A DNA stretch of 9,129 nt. Origin: an uncultured Eisenbergiella sp. (GTDB lineage: Bacteria > Bacillota > Clostridia > Lachnospirales > Lachnospiraceae). Location: positions 1 to 9,129 of the forward strand of contig CANQTI010000069.1 in NCBI GenBank assembly GCA_947626725.1, in the 5' to 3' direction. The notes under the pieces were generated by a model. The model did not search any database. It saw nothing but the letters and a program-made list of their open reading frames with translations, and was not told the DNA's origin. The position numbers were made by a program, and so were the translations under genes. Below, piece after piece: positions 1 to 7,300 of the stretch; position 1 is the first letter of the stretch; every line of letters starts with the position of its first letter.

Positions 1-9
1 TTTGTGTTG

Positions 10-15
10 TATGAT
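10..15 (+). promoter_or_regulatory. Possible -10 box of the metK promoter
   Basis: TATGAT differs from the -10 consensus by one base and lies about 40 bases upstream of the riboswitch aptamer, which suits a riboswitch leader. A matching -35 would fall before the window, so it cannot be checked. The hexamer sits inside a perfect inverted repeat (TGTAT-G-ATACA, 8-18), which could be chance or a small operator. Confidence 0.3.
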
Positions 16-53
16 ACACATCGTATTGATAAGAAAATTCCATATTGTGTTCT

Positions 54-152
54 CTCTTATTCAGAGTGGTGGAGATACATAGGATCTGAGAAGCCACGGC
101 AACCCCATATAATGGAAGGTGCCAACCTGAGCGAGCAATCGAACAATAAGAG
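54..152 (+). ncRNA. SAM-I riboswitch (S-box) aptamer
   Basis: The conserved S-box core is visible: the closing helix P1 pairs CTCTTAT (54-60) with ATAAGAG (146-152). P2 starts with GTGG (66-69) pairing with CCAC (94-97) and encloses the GGTGGAG segment. The signature GAAGCCACGGCAACC (90-104) is followed by AAGGTGCCAACCTGAGC (116-132), and a GAAC segment precedes the P1 3' strand. The family binds S-adenosylmethionine and in Firmicutes usually turns methionine and SAM genes off at the level of transcription. Here it lies directly upstream of metK, so the ligand is the product of the controlled enzyme, which is feedback control. The expression platform follows at 148-197. Confidence 0.96.
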
Positions 153-180
153 GATTTGATTATCAAAATTGGGTCCGCTT
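148..180 (+). promoter_or_regulatory. Candidate antiterminator helix of the SAM riboswitch
   Basis: AAGAGGA (148-154), which is largely the 3' strand of aptamer helix P1, can pair with TCCGCTT (174-180), the 5' strand of the terminator, with a single A-G mismatch (151/177). It can be extended by G-U pairs (155-157 with 171-173). The pairing excludes both P1 and the terminator, as expected of an OFF switch: without SAM the antiterminator forms and metK is transcribed. The fold is inferred from complementarity only. Confidence 0.75.
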
Positions 181-197
181 GAAAAAGCGGATTTTTT
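174..197 (+). terminator. Intrinsic terminator of the SAM riboswitch
   Basis: A perfect 7-bp stem TCCGCTT (174-180) / AAGCGGA (185-191) closes a GAAA tetraloop (181-184) and is followed by a run of six T (192-197). It lies between the aptamer and metK and would stop transcription when SAM stabilises P1. Confidence 0.92.
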
Positions 198-271
198 GTT
201 GGCCGGGAACATCCCGCGAGATGGGATGGCCCGATAGACGGCCGCAGAAGCGGCAGAAAGTGAGGAATGAA

Positions 272-1474
272 ATGGAGAAACGGTTGTTTACATCGGAATC
301 GGTGACAGAGGGGCATCCCGATAAAATGTGTGATGCGATTTCCGACGCGATCCTGGACGCTTTGATGGAGAAGGATCCGATGAGCCGCGTGGCCTGCGAG
401 ACGGCAAGCTGCACGGGCTTTGTTCTGGTGACCGGGGAGATCACCACCAACGCATATGTGGATATCCCGCGCATTGTCCGCGAGACGGTCAAGGAGATCG
501 GCTACAATAAGTCAGAGTATGGGTTTGACGGCAACACCTGCGCGGTCATGGTTTCTATTGACGAGCAGTCCGCCGATATCGCCATGGGCGTGGATCGGGC
601 TTTGGAGGCCCGCCAGGGCGGTGCGGAAAAGGGCATGTCCGATGAGCAGATCGAGGCCATCGGCGCCGGCGATCAGGGAATGATGTTCGGTTACGCCACC
701 AATGAGACAAAGGAGCTGATGCCTTATCCGATCTCCCTGGCTCATAAGCTGACCAGACAGCTTACGAAGGTGCGCAAGGATGGAACACTGAAATATCTTC
801 GTCCTGACGGAAAGAGCCAGGTGTCCGTAGAATATGATGAAAGCGGGAAACCGGTTCGGCTGGAGGCGGTGGTTCTTTCCACCCAGCATGATCCGGATGT
901 GACGCAGGAGCAGATCCATGCGGATATCAAAAAGTATGTTTTTGGTCCGGTTCTTCCGGCCGAATTGCTGGATGAGAATACCAAATATTTCATCAATCCC
1001 ACCGGCCGTTTCGTCATCGGCGGACCTCACGGGGATGCGGGCCTGACCGGCCGTAAGATCATCGTGGATACCTATGGAGGATATGCCCGGCACGGCGGCG
1101 GCGCGTTCTCCGGAAAGGACTGCACCAAGGTGGACCGTTCCGCGGCGTATGCAGCCCGGTATGTTGCCAAGAATATTGTTGCCGCCGGCCTGGCCGAAAA
1201 ATGTGAGATTCAGCTCTCTTATGCCATCGGTGTGGCGCAGCCCACGTCCGTCATGGTGGATACCTTTGGCACTGGAAAGCTTTCAGATGAAAAGCTGGTA
1301 GAAGTCATTCGCGACAATTTTGATTTGCGCCCCGCAGGCATCATCAAAATGCTGGATCTGCGCCGCCCGATCTATAAGCAGACCGCGGCCTACGGTCATT
1401 TCGGCCGCGACGATCTGGATCTGCCTTGGGAGAAGACCGATAAGGCGGAGGTTTTGAAGCAGTACCTTTCCTGA
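272..1474 (+). CDS. metK: S-adenosylmethionine synthetase (methionine adenosyltransferase)
   Basis: This cytosolic enzyme makes S-adenosylmethionine from ATP and L-methionine, releasing phosphate and pyrophosphate. The 400-residue protein has the usual family length. Visible signatures are GHPDK at residues 14-18 (catalytic His15, metal-binding Asp17), GAGDQG at 131-136, GGPHGDAGLTGRK at 250-262 and the phosphate-loop motif GGGAFSGKD at 275-283; the C-terminal region with YGHFGR is present. The frame is open from 179, but 179 lies inside the leader terminator. ATG 272 is chosen because the family N-terminus (KRLFTSESVTEGHPDK) begins there and GAGGA (262-266) lies 5 bases upstream. Two small leader hairpins (201-231 and 241-254) precede that site. 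The gene appears monocistronic, with a SAM-I riboswitch upstream and a terminator downstream. Confidence 0.98.
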   Translation: MEKRLFTSESVTEGHPDKMCDAISDAILDALMEKDPMSRVACETASCTGFVLVTGEITTNAYVDIPRIVRETVKEIGYNKSEYGFDGNTCAVMVSIDEQSADIAMGVDRALEARQGGAEKGMSDEQIEAIGAGDQGMMFGYATNETKELMPYPISLAHKLTRQLTKVRKDGTLKYLRPDGKSQVSVEYDESGKPVRLEAVVLSTQHDPDVTQEQIHADIKKYVFGPVLPAELLDENTKYFINPTGRFVIGGPHGDAGLTGRKIIVDTYGGYARHGGGAFSGKDCTKVDRSAAYAARYVAKNIVAAGLAEKCEIQLSYAIGVAQPTSVMVDTFGTGKLSDEKLVEVIRDNFDLRPAGIIKMLDLRRPIYKQTAAYGHFGRDDLDLPWEKTDKAEVLKQYLS

Positions 1475-1486
1475 AAAATGAGTTTG

Positions 1487-1526
1487 ATCACCTGCCCGTT
1501 CCGTGTGATGGGCAGGTGATTTTTTT
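1487..1526 (+). terminator. Intrinsic terminator after metK
   Basis: A perfect 11-bp stem ATCACCTGCCC (1487-1497) / GGGCAGGTGAT (1510-1520) with a 12-base loop runs into seven T (1520-1526). It begins 13 bases after the metK stop and isolates metK from the downstream lipoprotein-dnaE unit. Confidence 0.95.
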
Positions 1527-1682
1527 GGGGGGATTTTTCTCGGTCGGCAGCCGCTTTTGACGAAAACGGGTATGATAGGGGGATGCGGAGCAGCCCAGGA
1601 CTGTGCCGCGGTCTTTGGTGTGTCTGTTTTTTGCGAAAAGCGGAAGGCCTTCGGATGAGAACAGATTCCTTGGAGAACGGGC

Positions 1683-1711
1683 TGGAATCCGGAGGCAGGA
1701 TGTGGTATAAT
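1683..1711 (+). promoter_or_regulatory. Extended -10 promoter candidate for the lipoprotein-dnaE unit
   Basis: TATAAT (1706-1711) matches the -10 consensus exactly and is preceded by TGG (1703-1705), the extended -10 motif. A poor -35 (TGGAAT, 1683-1688) sits 17 bases upstream. It is the best sigma-A-type site seen between the metK terminator and the lipoprotein gene. A start near 1718 would put both palindromic elements in the 5' leader, which would be about 250 bases long. Confidence 0.5.
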
Positions 1712-1720
1712 GACCGCAAG

Positions 1721-1792
1721 GTTATTATGCCGCGCCGACAGGCGCATAAAATCCGCCGGAGGCCCATGTCCGGCAGGACATGGCATAATAAC
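1721..1792. repeat. Palindromic element, copy 1 (cloverleaf-like, 72 bp)
   Basis: The ends are a perfect 11-bp inverted repeat, GTTATTATGCC (1721-1731) and GGCATAATAAC (1782-1792). Inside are a 5-bp hairpin GCGCC/GGCGC with loop GACA (1732-1745) and an 8-bp hairpin CCATGTCC/GGACATGG with loop GGCA (1764-1783, sharing two bases with the right end). Positions 1721-1787 recur at 1797-1863 with one mismatch. It carries no coding capacity and resembles a REP/BIME-type or small MITE-like element, but I cannot assign it to a named family. Confidence 0.9.
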
Positions 1793-1796
1793 GATA

Positions 1797-1863
1797 GTTA
1801 TTATGCCGCGCCGATAGGCGCATAAAATCCGCCGGAGGCCCATGTCCGGCAGGACATGGCATA
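1797..1863. repeat. Palindromic element, copy 2 (tandem, 76-bp period)
   Basis: This copy matches copy 1 over 67 bases with a single change (C1739 to T1815), which falls in the loop of the first hairpin, so both hairpins are kept. Its left end GTTATTATGCC (1797-1807) is intact, but the right end has decayed to GGCATAGTGGT (1858-1868), so the outer stem is weaker. Four bases (GATA, 1793-1796) separate the copies. The right end of copy 1 and the left end of copy 2 together form a perfect 11-bp hairpin (1782-1807) that could replace the two separate folds. Confidence 0.9.
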
Positions 1864-1970
1864 GTGGTGAAAGAAGGCCGGGAGAAGTCTGCCGGTCTTA
1901 TTTGTGAGAGATCAGATAAAGCAAGAGATGCTGCCGCAGGGAATTTTGAGGGCGGGCGGAGGATGGCAGG

Positions 1971-4328
1971 ATGAAAAAGGGCGGAATTCTGGGATTGTTT
2001 GTGGTTATGACGCTGGTCTGTACGGCCTGCGGATCGGACAGTATCCGCATTCGGGATTATGCTGCGCAGGCACAGCAGATGGGGGAGCATTATTTTGGGG
2101 AAAGCATTGCGCCGGTCTCCTTCCTCGTGAAGAGTCTTGGTGGGGAGACGGCGAAGACGCAGGCTGTGCCGAAGGCTGAAACGGCAATTCAGCCGGAGTC
2201 ATCAGCAGAAACGCAGCCGGCCACGGCGACAGCGGAAACGCAGATCGTGGAAACGGAAATGCAGACGGTGAAGATGGAGGCCGCGAAGACGAAAGCAAAG
2301 ATCGCAGCAGCGGAACCGGAAACGGAGGAAACCGCATCAGAGTCGGAAGCTTCGGAACCGGGGACGGAGGAAACCGCGTTAGAATCGGAAGGATCGGAAC
2401 CGGAGACGGAGGAAACCGCATCAGAGTTGGAAACTTCGGAACCGGGGACGGAGGAAACCGCGTTAGAATCGGAAGGATCGGAACCGGAGACGGAGGAAAC
2501 CGCATCAGGGACGGAAGTTTCGGAGCCGGAGTCGGAGGAAACTGGGGCGGAAACGGAAGCATCAAGGACGCAGTCCGAAGATCAGCCGGAAACCGAAGCG
2601 GGGGAAGAATCGGATGCGGAGGATGCACTGGCAATGCTCGCCAGAAAGCTGTCAGACAAAGCGCTGGCTGTGATGGAGGAAAAGGCGGAGGCTCTGGAAG
2701 GAAAGCTGGCCGGAAGGGATACGCTGAAAGGGGAAGAGCAGGAGGCGTTGAATGCGGTCTGGGCTCGCGGCGGCTACGGCAGCAGAACGGAGTGCCTTGT
2801 GCTGAGCGGGACTGTGCCCGGGGAGCAGAGGAAGGAAGGGTGCTTTTTGTTCCTCTTTGATGGTTCTCGTCTGAATGCGGCTGGCATCGCAAAAGGGGAT
2901 CTGTGGTACGTGTGCGGCAGCAGGGTACAGGAAGTGCTGCGGGACGTTCAGCTGGACAGAATCCATTCGCTGGAAGGGAAAGAAGGGTTTTCACTGCTGG
3001 TGAAAGGAAAACGGGACGGCGAGTCCTTCGTTCAGGTCGCTGCGGGGACAGAGAACGGTGCAGTAGTTCATTTCACGGATGCACTGGATATTGAGGAAAC
3101 GCGGAACGGCCTTACGGTGTTTTATGCGCCGGAGCATTTCCGGTATAATCCCGTGACGGAGGAATGGACGCAGGGAGAAGGCATGATTCCGTATTACTAT
3201 GAAAGAAAAGGAGACGGTTTTGAAGCGCTTCCGGTGCAGGATCTGTCTCTGGAAGAATATTTGGCTTATTTTCCGGAAAAGACGGATGATCCGGAAGCAG
3301 AGTCCTGGATAGAGGCACAGGAGAAGCTGTTTTCTGAAGCGGGGGACGGCCTGGAATATGAGTTTTTCAGCATTGGTGAAGGACGGGTTGGATATCGGGT
3401 CCGTGAGATCACAGAAAATTCAAACGGCAAGCCAATCGCAGAGTATCGGTATGCCATTTCTGAGCTGCAGGACGGGGTATTGACACAAGCTTGCCCGGCA
3501 ATGGAAGGGGAAGGCTATTATTATTCGGACCGGCAGAAAAAAGATGCAGAGCTGGCGGCGTTTAATGAGGTGCCGGAACGGTATGCGGCAAATCGGACGA
3601 ATCAGGCTTATACGGCACTGAAGGCCGGGGAAAGACAGGTGCTGGATGCCGTGTTGGAGGAGCAGGAATATCCCGCCGATGCGCTGTGCTTTGTCAGCCT
3701 TGCGGACTTTGACGGGGACCGGGAAACAGAAGGATTTGTGGCCATCGGAATCTATGACGGAGCGTTTGGAGCGCCGGTCTGTGATCTGTGGTATGCGGGA
3801 CCGGATGGGCTGCGTCTCCTGGAGGAGCGGTGCCCGGTGAAAAACGCCGGTATTTGTCGGATCGGAAGGAATGCGCTGTATTTGTGGAAGGGCTGGGGAA
3901 CGGATATTCTGTACGGCGTAGAAGAAAAACAGCCCTGCCGTTATCTGGAGGGCGCGCGGCGAATCGAAGTCAGCGCGGGTGGAGATATTGACGCCTGGTT
4001 TGCGGACGGCGCCGGAAGCTGTCCATGGCCCTATTTTTACGGAGATGGTCAGGTGGAAGCATATGACCTGTATGAGGAGAAACCGGAGGCCCTTTTGGAT
4101 TATGAAAACGGGGAGGCGGTTCTAAAGGCGCTGCGTTACCGCGCACCGGACGGTTTTTCCTGTCTGGCCGGAGAAAACGGACTGTGGTATGTGACTGTTC
4201 CGGATGCGGACGGAGGAAGCCGGTATGAGATTTATCATGTCCGGGACGGGGAACTGGTACTGACTGACTGCGGAAACGGCGGATATGATACGGCCGGGGA
4301 AGCGCTCGGTCCACAGGGAGGGGAATGA
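1971..4328 (+). CDS. Putative lipoprotein with acidic 14-residue repeats and a duplicated module
   Basis: I do not recognise a named family for this 785-residue protein. The N-terminus is a secretion signal: two lysines, a hydrophobic stretch (residues 6-19) and a candidate lipidated Cys20 in CTAC followed by GSDS. The -3 position is Cys instead of Leu, so the lipobox is atypical. Residues about 60-215 are low complexity, rich in Glu, Thr, Ser and Ala, and include six 14-residue repeats (115-198), probably a flexible surface linker. A helical stretch (about 215-250) leads to two diverged copies of one module (about 252-508 and 550-767). The second contains DFDGDRETE (579-587), reminiscent of a calcium-binding loop. 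ATG 1971 is supported by GGAGGA 7 bases upstream. The gene ends 3 bases before dnaE. A role at the cell surface is inferred; the substrate is unknown. Confidence 0.85.
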   Translation: MKKGGILGLFVVMTLVCTACGSDSIRIRDYAAQAQQMGEHYFGESIAPVSFLVKSLGGETAKTQAVPKAETAIQPESSAETQPATATAETQIVETEMQTVKMEAAKTKAKIAAAEPETEETASESEASEPGTEETALESEGSEPETEETASELETSEPGTEETALESEGSEPETEETASGTEVSEPESEETGAETEASRTQSEDQPETEAGEESDAEDALAMLARKLSDKALAVMEEKAEALEGKLAGRDTLKGEEQEALNAVWARGGYGSRTECLVLSGTVPGEQRKEGCFLFLFDGSRLNAAGIAKGDLWYVCGSRVQEVLRDVQLDRIHSLEGKEGFSLLVKGKRDGESFVQVAAGTENGAVVHFTDALDIEETRNGLTVFYAPEHFRYNPVTEEWTQGEGMIPYYYERKGDGFEALPVQDLSLEEYLAYFPEKTDDPEAESWIEAQEKLFSEAGDGLEYEFFSIGEGRVGYRVREITENSNGKPIAEYRYAISELQDGVLTQACPAMEGEGYYYSDRQKKDAELAAFNEVPERYAANRTNQAYTALKAGERQVLDAVLEEQEYPADALCFVSLADFDGDRETEGFVAIGIYDGAFGAPVCDLWYAGPDGLRLLEERCPVKNAGICRIGRNALYLWKGWGTDILYGVEEKQPCRYLEGARRIEVSAGGDIDAWFADGAGSCPWPYFYGDGQVEAYDLYEEKPEALLDYENGEAVLKALRYRAPDGFSCLAGENGLWYVTVPDADGGSRYEIYHVRDGELVLTDCGNGGYDTAGEALGPQGGE
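2313..2564 (+). repeat. Coding tandem repeat: six 42-bp units, near-identical as an 84-bp period
   Basis: Six in-frame 14-residue units of the form EP-x-TEETA-x-E-x-E-x-S cover residues 115-198 of the lipoprotein. Units alternate in type, giving an 84-bp higher-order period. Blocks 2311-2394 and 2395-2478 differ at only three bases and share their second halves exactly; the third block (from 2479) is identical for its first 30 bases and then diverges. This suggests recent in-frame expansion by slippage or unequal recombination. Confidence 0.93.
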
Positions 4329-4331
4329 ACC

Positions 4332-7300
4332 ATGGCATTTGCGCATTTGCATGTTCATACGGAATACAGTCTTTTGGACGGTTCCAACAAGATCCGGGAA
4401 TATGTGAAACGGGTGAAGGAGCTGGGCATGACGGCGGCCGCCATTACCGACCATGGCGTCATGTATGGTGTCATTGATTTTTACCGTGCGGCGAAGGCGG
4501 AAGGCATCAATCCCATCATTGGCTGCGAGGTTTATGTCGCGCCGAATTCCCGGTTCGACAGGGAGCTGACCGGCGGGGAGGACCGGTATTACCATCTGGT
4601 GCTGCTGGCCGAGAACGATATCGGTTATGCCAATCTGACCCGGATCGTCAGCAAAGGGTTTACGGAAGGATATTATTATCGGCCCAGAGTGGACAAAGAA
4701 GTGCTGCGGGAGTTTCACGAGGGGATCATCGCGCTGTCCGCCTGTCTTGCGGGAGAGGTGCCTCGCTATATTCAGAAGGGGCTGTTGGAAGAGGCGAAAA
4801 AGTGTGCGCTGGAATATCAGTCTATTTTTGGAAAAGAAAACTATTTTCTGGAGCTGCAGGACCATGGTATTCCGGCCCAGCAGACCGTGAATGCGGCGCT
4901 CTTGAACATCGCGGAGGAATTGGAGATCCCGCTGGTGTGTACCAACGACGTGCATTATACGTATGCGGATGATGTAAAGCCTCATGATATTCTGCTCTGT
5001 CTCCAGACCGGGAAGAAGCTGGCGGATGAAGACCGGATGCGCTACGAGGGCGGTCAGTATTTTGTAAAGAGCGAGGAGGAGATGAAAAGGCTCTTTTCCT
5101 ATGTGCCGGAAGCGGTGGAGAACACGCAGCGCATTGCGGACCGGTGCCATGTGGAGATTGAGTTCGGCGTCACAAAGCTGCCGCATTTCGAAGTGCCGGA
5201 GGGATATGATTCCTGGAGCTATTTGAACAAGCTGTGCGATGACGGCATGCGGGAACGCTATCCGGAGGATGACGGCACGCTGCGGCAGCGATTGGAATAT
5301 GAGCTGGGCATCATCAAACGGATGGGTTATGTGGATTATTTCCTGATCGTTTGGGATTTCATCAATTATGCGCGGCAGAACGGCATCCCTGTGGGACCGG
5401 GCCGGGGGTCCGCGGCGGGCAGCATCGTTTCCTACTGCCTGCATATCACCAATATCGACCCCATTCGATACAACCTGCTGTTCGAGCGGTTCCTGAATCC
5501 GGAGCGGGTGTCCATGCCGGATATCGACGTGGATTTCTGCTTTGAACGCAGGCAGGAGGTCATCGATTATGTGGGACGCAAATACGGCGCCGAGAAGGTG
5601 GTGCAGATCGTCACCTTCGGTACGCTGGCGGCCAAAGGCGTGATCCGGGATGTGGGGCGGGTCATGGATCTTCCCTATGCCTTTGTGGATTCCATCGCCA
5701 AAATGATCCCCAATGAGCTCAATATCACCATTGATGCCGCACTCTCCAAGAATCCGGAGCTGAGAAAGCTGTATATGAGCGACGGTAAGGTGCATGAGCT
5801 TATCGATATGAGCAAACGGCTGGAGGGACTGCCCCGCCATACGTCCATGCACGCGGCGGGCGTGGTGATCTGTCCGGAGGCGGCGGATCGCTTTGTACCC
5901 CTTTCCCGAGGGGCAGACGGTTCCATCACCACCCAGTTTACCATGACGACGTTGGAGGAACTGGGACTTCTGAAAATGGATTTCCTGGGACTGCGGACGC
6001 TGACTGTGATCCGCAGCGCCGTGGATTTGATCAAAAAAGATACCGGACGAGACGTGGATATGGACCATTTGGATTATTCGGACGTCGCCGTTTTTGATTC
6101 CCTTGCCACTGGAAAGACGGATGGCGTGTTTCAGCTGGAAAGCGGCGGGATGAAAAGCTTCATGAAGGAATTAAAGCCCAAAACGCTGGAGGACGTTATT
6201 GCCGGCATTTCCCTGTATCGTCCGGGTCCCATGGAATTTATTCCCAAATATATCCGCGGTAAGGAAAACCATGACGCGGTCACCTATTCCTGCCCGGAGC
6301 TCAAGCCGATCCTGGAGCCCACCTACGGCTGTATCGTCTATCAGGAGCAGGTTATGCAGATCGTGCGGGATCTGGGCGGCTATACCATGGGCAGGAGCGA
6401 TCTGGTTCGCCGTGCCATGAGCAAGAAAAAACAGTCTGTGATGGAAAAGGAAAAGGCCAATTTTGTCTACGGCAACCCAGAAGAGGATGTACCTGGCTGC
6501 GTGAACAGGGGGATTCCTGAGGCCGTGGGGCTGAAGATCTATGATGAGATGATGGATTTCGCCAAGTATGCCTTCAATAAATCCCATGCGGCCTGTTATG
6601 CGGTGGTGGCCTATCAGACGGCCTGGCTGAAGCATTACTATCCGGTGGAGTTCATGGCGGCTCTGATGACCTCCGTCATCGACAATTCCCGAAAGGTGGC
6701 GGAATATATTCTGACCTGCCGTCAGATGGGAATCGCTATCCTGCCGCCTGATATCAATGAAGGAGAAGCGGGATTTTCCGTATCCGGAAAATCGATCCGC
6801 TATGCGCTGACCGCCATCAAAGGTGTGGGCCGTCCGGTGGCAGATGCGATCCTGAAGGAACGCAGATCACACGGACTCTTCCGCAGCCTTTCTGATTTTA
6901 CCGAGAGAATGGCTGATTCTGAGATCAATAAGCGAAACGTCGAGAATTTCATTAAGGCCGGCGCCTTTGACAGTCTGGGCGGTACCAGAAAGCAGTTCAT
7001 GAGCGTGTTCGGGCAGATGATGGACAGCCATCAGCAGAATAAAAAGAACAATATGGCCGGTCAGATGTCTTTATTTGATCTGGCCGGAGAAGAGGAGAAA
7101 GCGGATTTTGAAATGCGCCTTCCTGACGTAGGAGAATATCCCAAAGAATTCATGCTGGGGTTTGAGAAGGAAGTATTGGGCGTCTATGTCAGCGGACATC
7201 CTCTGGAGGAGTATGAGAAGCTCTGGCGCAAGAATATCACCAACACCACAGCGGATTTCGCCCTGGACGAGGAAACCGGGGAGATTCGGGTAAAGGACGG

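Larger units (their letters stand above)
1527..1970. other. Intergenic region between the metK terminator and the lipoprotein gene
   Basis: This stretch has no ORF with recognisable protein features. From 1527 to about 1680 I see nothing beyond a short palindrome (GAAGGCCTTC, near 1645). From about 1683 it holds a promoter candidate, then two tandem palindromic elements (1721-1863), then about 90 bases of plain leader ending in GGAGGA (1958-1963), the ribosome-binding site of the lipoprotein gene, 7 bases before its ATG. Short ORFs on either strand here are repetitive translations of the elements and are not credible genes. Confidence 0.7.

Noticed and set aside
179..271. N-terminal extension of metK from ATG 179
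   Set aside because: It starts inside the riboswitch terminator, adds 31 residues not found in the MetK family, and has no ribosome-binding site; ATG 272 gives the family N-terminus.
1752..1760. Third hairpin TCCGCCGGA inside the palindromic element
   Set aside because: A stem of only three base pairs is too weak to claim.
1721..1863. CRISPR array
   Set aside because: Only two copies, a 67-base unit with a 9-base gap at most, and no cas genes; it does not have the repeat-spacer form.
1283..2090. Overlapping reverse ORFs with a repeated MPCPAGHGPPADFMRL-like peptide
   Set aside because: The repetition comes from the palindromic DNA elements at 1721-1863; there is no ribosome-binding site or domain.
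2005..2994. 329-residue proline-rich reverse-strand ORF
   Set aside because: Its proline repeats are the complement of the Glu/Thr repeat DNA in the lipoprotein gene.
4122..6068. 648-residue reverse-strand ORF opposite dnaE
   Set aside because: It lies wholly over the lipoprotein end and dnaE, shows no recognisable domain, and is explained by codon bias of the + strand gene.
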